A program made the position numbers and the translations under genes. Of a DNA stretch of 64,000 nt, positions 34,854 to 42,503 are shown piece after piece (positions within the stretch are counted from its first letter, which is position 1; the number at the start of each line of letters is the position of its first letter). This DNA is from Methylobacterium sp. J-048. GTDB taxonomy: Bacteria; Pseudomonadota; Alphaproteobacteria; Rhizobiales; Beijerinckiaceae. A model generated the notes under the pieces. It had not been told where the DNA came from. It made no database searches and saw nothing but the letters and a program-made list of their open reading frames with translations. The stretch covers positions 1 through 64,000 of the forward strand of contig NZ_JAKSYL010000173.1 in the NCBI RefSeq assembly GCF_022829515.1, in the 5' to 3' direction.

Positions 34854-35830
34854 TACACCCGCTCCCGGCCCAGCCGGTCGAGCACCTGCTTCAGCTCGCG
34901 TTCGCGGCTCGCCTGGGCCTCGACCCAGTCGCGGATCATCTGCTGCTCCGCACGCATGTGCTGGACGAGCCCCTGGATGCCCTCGGCGAGGTTGGTCATG
35001 GCGAGCGTGGCGGTCCGGCCGCCGCCGCCCTCGGAGACGATCGCGGTCAGCCGCTCGATCGCCTCCTTGAGGTCCTGCGTGCCGGCAGCCGGCCGAATCG
35101 CGACCGGCCCCGCGCTCTCGGCGACCGCCTGGCCGGAGAGCAGCCAGTCCTGAAATTCGTTGTGGAAACGCGCATGGGCCTGGCCGGCCTGGAGCTCCAG
35201 GAAGCCGGTGATCAGCGATGAGGCGAGGCCGAACAGCGAGGCCGAGAAGGCGAGGCCGATGCCCGAGAGCGGCACCGCGAGGCCGGATTTCAGCTCGTCG
35301 AACATCACACCGGCATCGCCGCCGCCGCGCATGCCCTTGATCACCCCGCCCACCGCCGAAAGGGTGTCGATCAGGCCCCAGAACGTGCCGAGCAGGCCGA
35401 GCAGGATCAGGATGCCGGCGATGTAGCGCAGGATCTCGCGATCCTCGTCGAGGCGGGCCGCGATCGTGTCGAGATAGCCGGAAGTCCCCGGCAGGAGCGT
35501 CCCGGTCGTCCGGGCGGCGATCATCGGCACCATCGGGGCCAGCAGCGCCGGCGGCTTCTTGGCCTGGCCGCCACTCGCCACCGCGTCGACGTAGCCGACC
35601 TCGCGGTAGAGCCGGACGACCTGCCCGAAGGCGATCAGCACCGCGATCAGCAGCACCCCGAGGATCAGGCCGTTGAGCCCCGGATTGGCCAGGAAGGCCG
35701 GGGTGATCTGCCTGAACAGGATGAAGGCCAGGAAGCCGACCAGGATCAGGAAGATCACCATCCGCCCGAGATAAATCCCGGGCCGTGCCAGCGGCTGTAT
35801 TTTATTCTCGTTGTCGTCGCGGGCGGCCAT
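34853..35830 (-). CDS. MotA/TolQ/ExbB-type proton channel subunit
   Basis: Inner-membrane protein of 325 residues that should form the pentameric ring around the MotB-like partner. Hydrophobic segments lie at about 22-40, 52-72, 137-157 (YIAGILILLGLLGTFWGLID) and 187-213 (PLSGIGLAFSASLFGLASSL); the last two are the MotA/TolQ/ExbB core and line the proton path. The C-terminal 90 residues are helical and charged (LKEAIERLTAIVS, then ERELKQVLDRLG) and may contact another cytoplasmic protein. The ATG at 35830 follows CTAGAGCGACCG; the frame is open to 35917 without conserved sequence. No TolR, TonB, flagellar or Zorya-type genes are near. Confidence 0.88.
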   Translation of the reverse strand: MAARDDNENKIQPLARPGIYLGRMVIFLILVGFLAFILFRQITPAFLANPGLNGLILGVLLIAVLIAFGQVVRLYREVGYVDAVASGGQAKKPPALLAPMVPMIAARTTGTLLPGTSGYLDTIAARLDEDREILRYIAGILILLGLLGTFWGLIDTLSAVGGVIKGMRGGGDAGVMFDELKSGLAVPLSGIGLAFSASLFGLASSLITGFLELQAGQAHARFHNEFQDWLLSGQAVAESAGPVAIRPAAGTQDLKEAIERLTAIVSEGGGGRTATLAMTNLAEGIQGLVQHMRAEQQMIRDWVEAQASRERELKQVLDRLGRERV

Positions 35831-36046
35831 CGGTCGCTCTAGCCTGGTCTCACCATGAAGCCGCCGGCGGGCGGGATCCGTCGGGGCCACTGTGGGGGCA
35901 GCCCCGCACGCGATCAAGTCTCGCCACGGACACGCTTGTGTGGCGATCGCGAGGTTTGGAGTCGATCACGGCCGTGCGAGGGCGGATGGCGCACGCGCGA
36001 TACAACCGGGCCTACGGAAATTATTGCTGCCGTCCGGAAGCGGTAC
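35831..36046. other. Intergenic region upstream of stator pair
   Basis: With the neighbouring small ORF it makes up a 386-base gap. It probably holds the promoter of the stator pair on the minus strand. No other feature recognised. Confidence 0.35.
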
Positions 36047-36133
36047 CTACCGATGCTGATAGTAATCCCAGACCAGAAAGGCCGGGAATGGAATCATGAT
36101 GGCGAAGAAAATCCAGTCGAACATCTGAGGCAT
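36047..36133 (-). CDS. Possible 28-residue single-pass membrane peptide
   Basis: The frame reads MPQMFDWIFFAIMIPFPAF and then LVWDYYQHR before TAG. One hydrophobic segment of about 18 residues is followed by a polar, aromatic end, the layout of many bacterial small membrane proteins. It lies on the same strand between the YmdB-like gene (84 bases upstream) and the MotA-like gene (217 bases downstream). The ribosome-binding site is weak (GGATC before the first ATG), and an inner ATG at codon 4 is equally placed. The length is too short for codon statistics, so this is a suggestion rather than a call. Confidence 0.4.
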   Translation of the reverse strand: MPQMFDWIFFAIMIPFPAFLVWDYYQHR

Positions 36134-36216
36134 GGCGAGATCCGTTCATTTGGGGGTCTCTGCAATCTACGGATGCGACCAGCCGAAGTTCCTGGCACGG
36201 GCACTTGTCTGCCGGG

Positions 36217-37035
36217 CTAATCCCAGAACCGGGGCCAGCTCTCTTCAAGGTTCGGCCCGAGGCGGACCGCTGCGACCTTGGTCGCGAGGCCGTCCGCCTG
36301 GATCTCGACGGCGACGCCGCACAGCGTCGCCTCGCCCCCGGCCACCTCCCAGCGGGAGCCCGGCGTCTTCTGGATCATCCGGCGGATCGGCTCGTCCTTC
36401 TGCATGCCGATGACCGAATCGTAGTCGCCGCACATGCCGGCATCGGACATGTAGGCGGTGCCGCCGGGCAGGATCCGGTGGTCGGCCGTCGGGGTGTGGG
36501 TGTGGGTCCCGACCACGAGGCTGGCGCGGCCGTCGAGGTAGTGGCCGAAGGCCTGCTTCTCGCTGGTCGCCTCCGCGTGCACGTCGACCACCACGGCGTC
36601 GGCGGCGGCCCCGAGGGGGCAGGCGGAGAGCTCGCGCTCCACGGCCGTGAACGGGTCGTCCATGGCGTCGAGGAAGACCCGGCCCATCACGTTGACCACC
36701 AGAACCCGGGCGCCGCCCTGCGTCTCCACCACGGTCGCGCCCCGGCCGGGCGTGCCGGGCGGGTAGTTCGCCGGCCGCACCAGGCGCGGCTGGCGGGCGA
36801 TGAACACCAGGGCCTCGCGCTGGTCGAAGCTGTGGTTGCCGAGGGTCACGGCATCGGCGCCGGCCTGGATCAGCTCGTCGCAGATCGACTCGGAGATGCC
36901 GAAACCGCCGGCGGAATTCTCGCCGTTGACCACGACGCAGTCGAGCCGCCAGCGCTCCCGCAGCTTGGGCAGGCGCTCGCAGACGACGGTACGGCCCGGG
37001 CGACCGATGACGTCGCCGAGAAAAAGCAGCCGCAT
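36217..37035 (-). CDS. ymdB: YmdB-type phosphodiesterase (TIGR00282 family)
   Basis: A 272-residue cytoplasmic metallophosphoesterase of the group that includes Bacillus YmdB, a 2',3'-cyclic nucleotide phosphodiesterase affecting biofilm and motility decisions. All metal blocks are present: LFLGDVIGRPGR at the N terminus, VVVNGENSAGGFGIS, TLGNHSFDQREAL, VVDVHAEATSEK and VGTHTHTPTADHRI, with GMCGDYDSVIG close to the end. The start is the ATG at 37035. It is three bases from the stop of the folate cyclo-ligase gene upstream, so the two form an operon behind 6S RNA. Confidence 0.93.
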   Translation of the reverse strand: MRLLFLGDVIGRPGRTVVCERLPKLRERWRLDCVVVNGENSAGGFGISESICDELIQAGADAVTLGNHSFDQREALVFIARQPRLVRPANYPPGTPGRGATVVETQGGARVLVVNVMGRVFLDAMDDPFTAVERELSACPLGAAADAVVVDVHAEATSEKQAFGHYLDGRASLVVGTHTHTPTADHRILPGGTAYMSDAGMCGDYDSVIGMQKDEPIRRMIQKTPGSRWEVAGGEATLCGVAVEIQADGLATKVAAVRLGPNLEESWPRFWD

Positions 37036-37038
37036 GGC

Positions 37039-37656
37039 TCAGGACTTCCTGTCGAACCGGATCACGTCCGATTCGGTAATCACGAACTGGAGCGGCCGGT
37101 CATGCGGCTCGGCCGGGACGCGATCAACCCGCTGGACGGCGAATCCGACCCCGACGGTGAGAACGGGCCGCGTGCGGGACAGGCGCGCGATCGCGCCGTC
37201 ATAATAGCCGCGCCCGTAGCCGATGCGCTGGCCGGCCCCGTCGAAGGCGGCGAGCGGCACGATCAGGGCGTCGGGCTCCACGGGCGGCAGGGACGGATCC
37301 GGCTCGCTCAGGCCGAAACGGCCGGCGACCAGCACATCCCCGGCCCGCCATTCGCGGAAGACCAGTCCCTCGGGGGTGACGTGGGGCAGCGCGACCCTCT
37401 GGCCCCGCGCGAGGAGGCCCTCGGCGGCGGGGCGCGGATCGACCTCGCTGCGGATCGGCCAGTAGGCGCCGACCAGCCGGGCCTCGGCGAGCTCCGGCAG
37501 GGCGAGGAGCGCCTGGACGATGCGGGCGGAGGCGTCATGTCGAACCGCCTGCTCCAGCGCGTCACGGGCGGCGAGCGCGGCACCGCGCAACTGGGACTTG
37601 AGCGCCGCGTCGGTCTGGGCAGGGTCGGTTTCAGGAGAAGGTAAGTGCGGAGCCAC
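37039..37656 (-). CDS. ygfA: 5-formyltetrahydrofolate cyclo-ligase
   Basis: Converts 5-formyltetrahydrofolate to 5,10-methenyltetrahydrofolate with ATP in the cytoplasm; relevant to one-carbon flux. The 205-residue protein has the family's ends: a basic N-terminal AALKSQLRGAALAARDAL, the middle YWPIRSEVDPRPAAEGLLA, and the C-terminal signature PLAAFDGAGQRIGYGRGYYD, which forms the active site. The neighbour upstream is the 6S RNA gene, the classical ssrS-ygfA arrangement, with 17 bases between. The YmdB-like gene follows after three bases. Regulation through read-through from the 6S promoter is likely by analogy with other proteobacteria. Confidence 0.94.
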   Translation of the reverse strand: MAPHLPSPETDPAQTDAALKSQLRGAALAARDALEQAVRHDASARIVQALLALPELAEARLVGAYWPIRSEVDPRPAAEGLLARGQRVALPHVTPEGLVFREWRAGDVLVAGRFGLSEPDPSLPPVEPDALIVPLAAFDGAGQRIGYGRGYYDGAIARLSRTRPVLTVGVGFAVQRVDRVPAEPHDRPLQFVITESDVIRFDRKS

Positions 37657-37673
37657 GTGAGCCGTTGGAGGAT

Positions 37674-37834
37674 CGATCCCGGGAAACCTACAGAGTAGGT
37701 GGGCGCCGTGTTGGCCAAGTCCAGGGACGAGGCCAGGGACAGCTCCCGAGGGAGTCGATAAGGCCCCGGGGAAAGTGCTCCTGACGAACTCTGCAGCCCC
37801 GCCTTCGCAATGTAGCGATCTCGCGGGGCTCCCG
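37674..37834 (-). ncRNA. ssrS: 6S RNA
   Basis: Regulatory RNA that binds the housekeeping RNA polymerase holoenzyme. On the minus strand the region reads CCCCGGGGCCTTATCGACTC, then CCTCGGGAGCTGTCCCTGGC and GGCGCCCACCTACTCTGTAG, the conserved segments I recall from alphaproteobacterial 6S RNAs. The 3' ACCTAC-TCT-GTAGGT hairpin is visible, and CTGCAGAG near the 5' part can also pair with CTCTGTAG near the 3' part. The position directly upstream of 5-formyltetrahydrofolate cyclo-ligase is the usual one. The exact ends are estimates; an additional GC hairpin near 37800-37830 may lie just outside the 5' end. Confidence 0.7.
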
Positions 37835-37906
37835 CCAGGGCCGGACCCGGCAAAATATCGATGCGGCCGGGATCAGGGCTGCGGCATTCGGTGCTGTCCG
37901 GATTTG

Positions 37907-38155
37907 TCAGCGCGACCGGCCATTCGTCCCGGCGACCACGGCACGGGTGCCGGCCAGGATCTCGGCCCGCATGGTCTCGGTGGCGGCCGAGTCCCAGAGC
38001 CGGATCAGCTCGACCAGCCCGGATTGCGGCGCCGGTGCGGATTCGGAAAAGAACGCCTCGATCGGGACACCGGCCACCGCGGCGATCTGCGCGAGCCTGG
38101 CATTCAGACCGCTCCGCGCAGGCGTATTCGGCTGAATCGTCTCGCTCGCACTCAT
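37907..38155 (-). CDS. Small protein, XRE-like fragment, unknown function
   Basis: An 82-residue soluble protein. The segment LNARLAQIAAVAGVPIEAFF resembles the end of an HTH_3/XRE domain, where the last helix is followed by PIEAFF, and LIRLWDSAATETMRAEILAG forms a second helical stretch. It is too short to hold a full DNA-binding domain plus effector. A truncated regulator or a free-standing C-terminal helix unit are both possible. It lies upstream of 6S RNA on the same strand. Moderately confident that it is coding. Confidence 0.55.
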   Translation of the reverse strand: MSASETIQPNTPARSGLNARLAQIAAVAGVPIEAFFSESAPAPQSGLVELIRLWDSAATETMRAEILAGTRAVVAGTNGRSR

Positions 38156-38518
38156 GAAACAGCCTTCCCGGTGGATCGAAAGCCCTCGTTACCAGACATC
38201 CTCACGGCAAAATACAATCTATGCAATTAGTCCAAGCGAATTAAAGCACGCGCAAGTTGCGTTATCCACCAATGAGGTATCGGCCCGGTGACGGGATACC
38301 GTGTTGGTCCGCGAAGGGCTGGTCAGTCCGGGTTGAAACGCCGGAGCTTGCGGCGTGGGTCAGATCACCTCGTGAGGGCGACCCGGCGCATCGGGACGAG
38401 GGGCGGTTTTTCCGACGCCCCGTTGCGCCTCAAATCCAACGCTCAATCCGCGCTGATTGCGCCTGCGTCCGGCGAACGGGACGCTCGAAGCCTTGGATGC
38501 GACGGCCCCGGTGCGCGG
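38156..38518. other. Intergenic region
   Basis: Non-coding stretch of 363 bases between the 82-residue gene and the GINT1-like gene, both on the minus strand. The left part is AT-rich (about 38200-38270) and likely carries the promoter of the 82-residue gene. Nothing else recognised. Confidence 0.4.
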
Positions 38519-40039
38519 TCAGACGCGGCCGGGAAACCGGATTCGCGGCGCCCGGGCCGACCCGTCGATGCATTCGATGCCGCCGCCCGTATTCACCGTA
38601 TGAAGGCGGTTCCCGGCCCAGGCGGGGCCGGGTTCGATGCGGCCGATCAGGGTCTGCGCAAAGCCCTCCGGATCGAGGCGGTCGATCCGCGCCAGCCCCA
38701 GGGCGCGGCCGTAGCCCTGCATGCAATCTTGGACCGGGCGGATCAGGCGGCCGCCGCGTTCGACGATGCGCCCGGCGGGCCGCGCGGTCGCGGGATCGAT
38801 CAGCACCGGATTGGCCGGATGCGGCGTGTAGGGACCGCGGAAATCGGGGGCCGACCAGAGGCAGAGCGCATCGTGGTAGGAACCGCACCCGGCGGGCGCG
38901 TCGGGCGCGGCGTCGCGCACGGTCGCGAAGATCCACCAGCGGCCGTCCCGTTCGAGGAGCGTCGCGTCGCTGGCGACGACACCCGAGAGCAGCGTCGCCT
39001 CCTTCACCCAGCCGCCGGGGTAGCGGGTCGCCCGGTAGAGATCGACTGTGCCGGAGGCGGAACTCTCCGGCACCATCCAGGCCTCGCCGTCGCGCTCGAA
39101 CACGAACGGGTAGGACAGGTGATGGGGCTCCTCCAGCACTGGAACCGGCGTTCCCTCGGGGCCGTCCGGCCCGAACCGGACCGCCGAGATGATCGCCTTG
39201 CCGGTGGCGTGCGGGAAGTCCTCGACGAAGACGTGCGTGCTCCCGGCGAAGGCGAGCGGGAACGGGTCGGCGTAGAAGCGGCGGCCGTCATCCGGCAGCG
39301 TGATCCAGCCGCTGTCGGGGTGGCGCCCGAGATCGATCAGATCCGGCCCGTCGAGGCGCCGCCAGCCGCAGCGCCAGTGCGGGGCGCGATAGCAGAGACG
39401 GTACAGGCGGTGGATGACGGCGCCGGCCAGCATCCGCGCCGCCCGGATCCCGAGTTCGCCGCCCGACAGGGTCCGCGTCGGCTCGGAGGACGGCGTCGGT
39501 TCGGCCGCCAGCGCGTCGCCGCGTCCGACGACGCGCCGGCCGAGGGCAGCCGCAACCAGCGTCACCGTCCGGGCGAGGGCGTCGTCCATGCCGGCCAGCA
39601 GAATGCCCGGCCGGTCGGTGCCGAGCCGTCCCTCCGCGACGATGCGGCCGGCCTCCATCAGCGTCAGCCGTGGAGCGGCGCCGGCAAGCAGACTGGCCGG
39701 CAAGGCGCCGTCGCCGAGCCGTCCGTCATAGGCGAGGTGCCAGATAGCCGGGCCGGCCGGGAGATCGCCACACAGGTCGAGCACGAGATCCGGCGTTGCG
39801 CCGGGCCGACGCCAGGGATCGAGGGCAGTCGGCGGCAGGCGCTCCGAACCGATACGTTGCAGGCCGTGGATCAGCGCCTCAAGCCGGAACAGCAGTTCGA
39901 GATTGTCCGGCCACCCATCCGGGACCGAGGCGGCATCGACGCTGACCGCCCGGATGCCGGGTGTGCCGGCGATCCGGTGCAGCAGCGTGATCTGCCAGCG
40001 GCGCGGCGCGGCGCCGTCCAGACGAACTCTCACATGCAT
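38519..40039 (-). CDS. GINT1-like glycosyltransferase with beta-propeller
   Basis: A 506-residue protein that resembles the family named for glucosamine inositolphosphorylceramide transferase 1. The first 200 residues look like a formyltransferase-type Rossmann domain (PDLVLDLCGDLPAGPAIWHL, DGRLGDGALPASLLAG), as in several bacterial members. The rest, from FYADPFPLAFAGSTHVFVED on, is a five-bladed propeller related to GH43, with HHLSYPFVFERDG, YHDALCLWSAPDF and RPVQDCMQGYGRALGL. It opens the second polysaccharide locus, divergent from the Wzz gene, so a role in glycan or glycolipid synthesis is likely. Catalytic activity has not been shown for most bacterial members. Confidence 0.78.
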   Translation of the reverse strand: MHVRVRLDGAAPRRWQITLLHRIAGTPGIRAVSVDAASVPDGWPDNLELLFRLEALIHGLQRIGSERLPPTALDPWRRPGATPDLVLDLCGDLPAGPAIWHLAYDGRLGDGALPASLLAGAAPRLTLMEAGRIVAEGRLGTDRPGILLAGMDDALARTVTLVAAALGRRVVGRGDALAAEPTPSSEPTRTLSGGELGIRAARMLAGAVIHRLYRLCYRAPHWRCGWRRLDGPDLIDLGRHPDSGWITLPDDGRRFYADPFPLAFAGSTHVFVEDFPHATGKAIISAVRFGPDGPEGTPVPVLEEPHHLSYPFVFERDGEAWMVPESSASGTVDLYRATRYPGGWVKEATLLSGVVASDATLLERDGRWWIFATVRDAAPDAPAGCGSYHDALCLWSAPDFRGPYTPHPANPVLIDPATARPAGRIVERGGRLIRPVQDCMQGYGRALGLARIDRLDPEGFAQTLIGRIEPGPAWAGNRLHTVNTGGGIECIDGSARAPRIRFPGRV

Positions 40040-40397
40040 GATGAGCGCACTCGCCCAACTGGAGCGCTCGCCGCCGAAGTGGATGCCGGTTCGCGGCAGG
40101 CGAGCACGTCAAATCAAGGACTTGGTACCGTTCCCGGATGCAAGGCAATCGGGGACGGCTCCAGACGATCCGCAGGATAACGGCCGCAGATCCGATCTAA
40201 TTCCCAAACGGTAACGGGAACGATAACTCTAGAGGCAGCCGGTTTTGTCGGAGGGCGTTTACCAGACGCCGAGTAATCCGTGCCGGCAGCCACGTCCCTC
40301 GGCAGTCTTCAGGGATTGTCAGCAGTCTGCGCGGCTCTTGCAGTAGGAGATGGAGCCCGCGAGGGACCGACCGAGTTCGAGACGATGGTGACCGATC
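40040..40397. other. Divergent promoter region of the second polysaccharide locus
   Basis: The 358 bases between the GINT1-like and Wzz/kinase-like genes. TTCCC-N10-GGGAA at 40201-40220 and GGCGT-N7-ACGCC at 40254-40270 are short inverted repeats that a regulator could use. No gene seen. Confidence 0.4.
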
Positions 40398-42503
40398 GTG
40401 GCACAGATCGACCGTAACATTGCCGTCGCGACCTGGCTCGCGCCGGTCCATTCGGCACAACCGGAGCGGCCGGGCCCGACCCGGCCCGAGACCACCGCCG
40501 AGTTCGGCGACCTGTGGCGCATCCTGTGGCGGCGCAAGCGCACCGTGCTGGGCACCGCCCTGGTGCTCGGCCTGCTGGTCCTGGCCTATGCCCTGATCAC
40601 GCCGTCCCTCTACACCGCCACTGCGCAGATCCTGATCGACCCGCGCGACCGGCAGGTGGTGCTGAACGACGTCAATCCCGGCGCCCTCTCGCCGGATGGC
40701 GGCATCGCCCAGGTCGAGAGCCAAGTGAAGGTGATCGAGTCGGACGCCGTCCTCGGCCGGGCCGTGACGCAGGCGCACCTGGAGACCGAGCCGGGATTCG
40801 GTGTCGCCCAGGAAGGCCTGATCTCCCGCACCGTCGCGTCGCTGCGCGAGATGGTGCTCGGGCCCAAGCCCGAGCGGCCGGTGGATTCGCGCGGCCGCGC
40901 CCTCGACCAGCTGCGGCGCAAGCTCGCGGTCAAGCGTGCCGACAAGGTGTTCGTGATCGACGTGGTCGTCACCACGGTAGACTCGGATCTCTCGGCGCGG
41001 ATCGTCAACGCCATCGCCAATGCCTACCTGGCGGACCTGACCGAGGCGCGCTCCGACGCGGCCAAGCGCGCCACCGGCGACCTGCGCGGGCGCCTCGACG
41101 AGTTGCGCGCCGCCGTCAACGCCGCCGACAAGAAGCTCGAAGACTACAAGGCCCGCAACGGCCTGATCGCGTCGAGCGGCCGGCTCGTGAACGAGCAGCA
41201 GCTCACGGATTCGAACGCCAGGCTGGTGGCGGCCCGCGGCCGCACCGCAGAGGCGAAGGCGCGCCTGCAGGGCATCAAGGATGCGCGCGGCCAGGCGGTC
41301 GGGTCCGGGGCGATGCCGGAGGCCGTCCAGTCCTCGGCGGTCGACCGGCTGCGCGGGCAATACGCCGAGCTTGCCGCGAAGGAAGCGGATCTGCGCACCA
41401 ATCTCGGCGAGCGCCACCCCTACATCGCCGCCGTGCGCACGCAGATGCAGGATGTCCGACGGCTGATCGACGCCGAATTGAACCGCATCGCCGGCGCCGC
41501 CGAGACCGAGTACCAGCGCGCGCTGGCCAACGAGAAGTCGATCGCGGCCGACTTGGAGAAGCTGCAGAAGCAATCGGCGGTGACCGCGCAATCCTCGGTC
41601 CAGCTGCGCGAGCTGGAGCGGGAGGTCGAGGCGGCGCGAACGGTCTACAACACGTTCCTGGTCCGCACCCGCGAGATCAAGGAGCAGTCGGCCATCGACA
41701 GCTCGAACGCCCGCATCATCACCTCGGCCCGGCCGCCGCAGGATGCGAGCTGGCCGCCGCGGCTGATCCTGGTCGCCGCGGCCCTCGCGGGCGGCCTCGG
41801 GCTGGGCGCCGGCCTCGCGCTGACCCGGGAATACCTGGAGCCGACGGTGCTGTCGCCGCGCCAGCTCGAGCGTCTGTCGAACGCGCCCGTGGTCGCGGTG
41901 ATCCCGGGGCTGCAGCCGGGCGGGGCCAGCACCGCGGCCGCGCACTTCACCCTGGACCACCTCGCCAGCGACGCGGGAACGCGCAGCCGCTCGCTGGTGC
42001 TGCTGGTCACCTCCGGCGAGGCCGAGGCGTCCGAGCGCCGGGCCGTGATCGGGCTGCTCGCCTCGGTGGCGGTGGCCCGCGGCGACCGGGTGCTGCTGAT
42101 CGATGCGGACCTGCGCGCCGACGGCGCCGGTGCGGCCGGCCTCCTCGACGTCCTGCGCGGCGAACAGAGCCTCAACGCGGTGACGCAGGTCGATCCGAAG
42201 ACCGGCGCCCGGAGGATCGGGCTCGGCGATACCCAGAAGCCGATCCGCGACGCGCTCGTGCCTGCCCATATCGAGCGCTTCCTGGCGGGCGTGAAGGGCA
42301 GATTCGAGCTGGTGATCGTCGATGGCGGTGTGCTGTCGGAAAACCTGCGGCTCGGCCCGATCGCCGCGGCGGCCGACCGGCTGCTGCTCGTCGTCTGCAA
42401 CGGCGCCACCCGCCAGCGCGACCTGATCGACCTCGTCGACACCTCCGAAGCCCTGGGCCGGCCGGTCTCGGGCTCCCTGCTGCTCGACCGGCGCAGCGCG
42501 TGA
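40398..42503 (+). CDS. Wzz/GumC-type co-polymerase with degenerate tyrosine-kinase domain
   Basis: A 701-residue inner-membrane protein. The Wzz domain begins after TM1 (about 50-68), a long coiled coil follows, then TM2 (about 455-475) after the PPQDASWPPRL turn. The cytoplasmic C-terminal part has the fold of a bacterial tyrosine kinase: Walker A-prime is intact (VLLIDADLR near residue 567), but where Walker A should be the sequence is TSGEAEASERRAVIG, without the GKS/T lysine. The C terminus (GSLLLDRRSA) has no tyrosine cluster. So it probably does not autophosphorylate. GTG start. It is coupled to the polymerase gene by a four-base overlap. Confidence 0.88.
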   Translation: MAQIDRNIAVATWLAPVHSAQPERPGPTRPETTAEFGDLWRILWRRKRTVLGTALVLGLLVLAYALITPSLYTATAQILIDPRDRQVVLNDVNPGALSPDGGIAQVESQVKVIESDAVLGRAVTQAHLETEPGFGVAQEGLISRTVASLREMVLGPKPERPVDSRGRALDQLRRKLAVKRADKVFVIDVVVTTVDSDLSARIVNAIANAYLADLTEARSDAAKRATGDLRGRLDELRAAVNAADKKLEDYKARNGLIASSGRLVNEQQLTDSNARLVAARGRTAEAKARLQGIKDARGQAVGSGAMPEAVQSSAVDRLRGQYAELAAKEADLRTNLGERHPYIAAVRTQMQDVRRLIDAELNRIAGAAETEYQRALANEKSIAADLEKLQKQSAVTAQSSVQLRELEREVEAARTVYNTFLVRTREIKEQSAIDSSNARIITSARPPQDASWPPRLILVAAALAGGLGLGAGLALTREYLEPTVLSPRQLERLSNAPVVAVIPGLQPGGASTAAAHFTLDHLASDAGTRSRSLVLLVTSGEAEASERRAVIGLLASVAVARGDRVLLIDADLRADGAGAAGLLDVLRGEQSLNAVTQVDPKTGARRIGLGDTQKPIRDALVPAHIERFLAGVKGRFELVIVDGGVLSENLRLGPIAAAADRLLLVVCNGATRQRDLIDLVDTSEALGRPVSGSLLLDRRSA

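Noticed and set aside
33840..35830. Zorya-type anti-phage system
   Set aside because: The MotA-like protein is only 325 residues and lacks the long ZorA tail, and no ZorC, ZorD or ZorE gene is adjacent.
37308..37853. 181-codon minus-strand frame across the 6S RNA region
   Set aside because: It overlaps the folate cyclo-ligase in another frame and its unique part corresponds to the 6S-like RNA sequence.
40197..42269. 690-codon minus-strand frame opposite the Wzz/kinase-like gene
   Set aside because: Shadow frame; the plus strand carries the Wzz domain, transmembrane segments and coupling to the polymerase.
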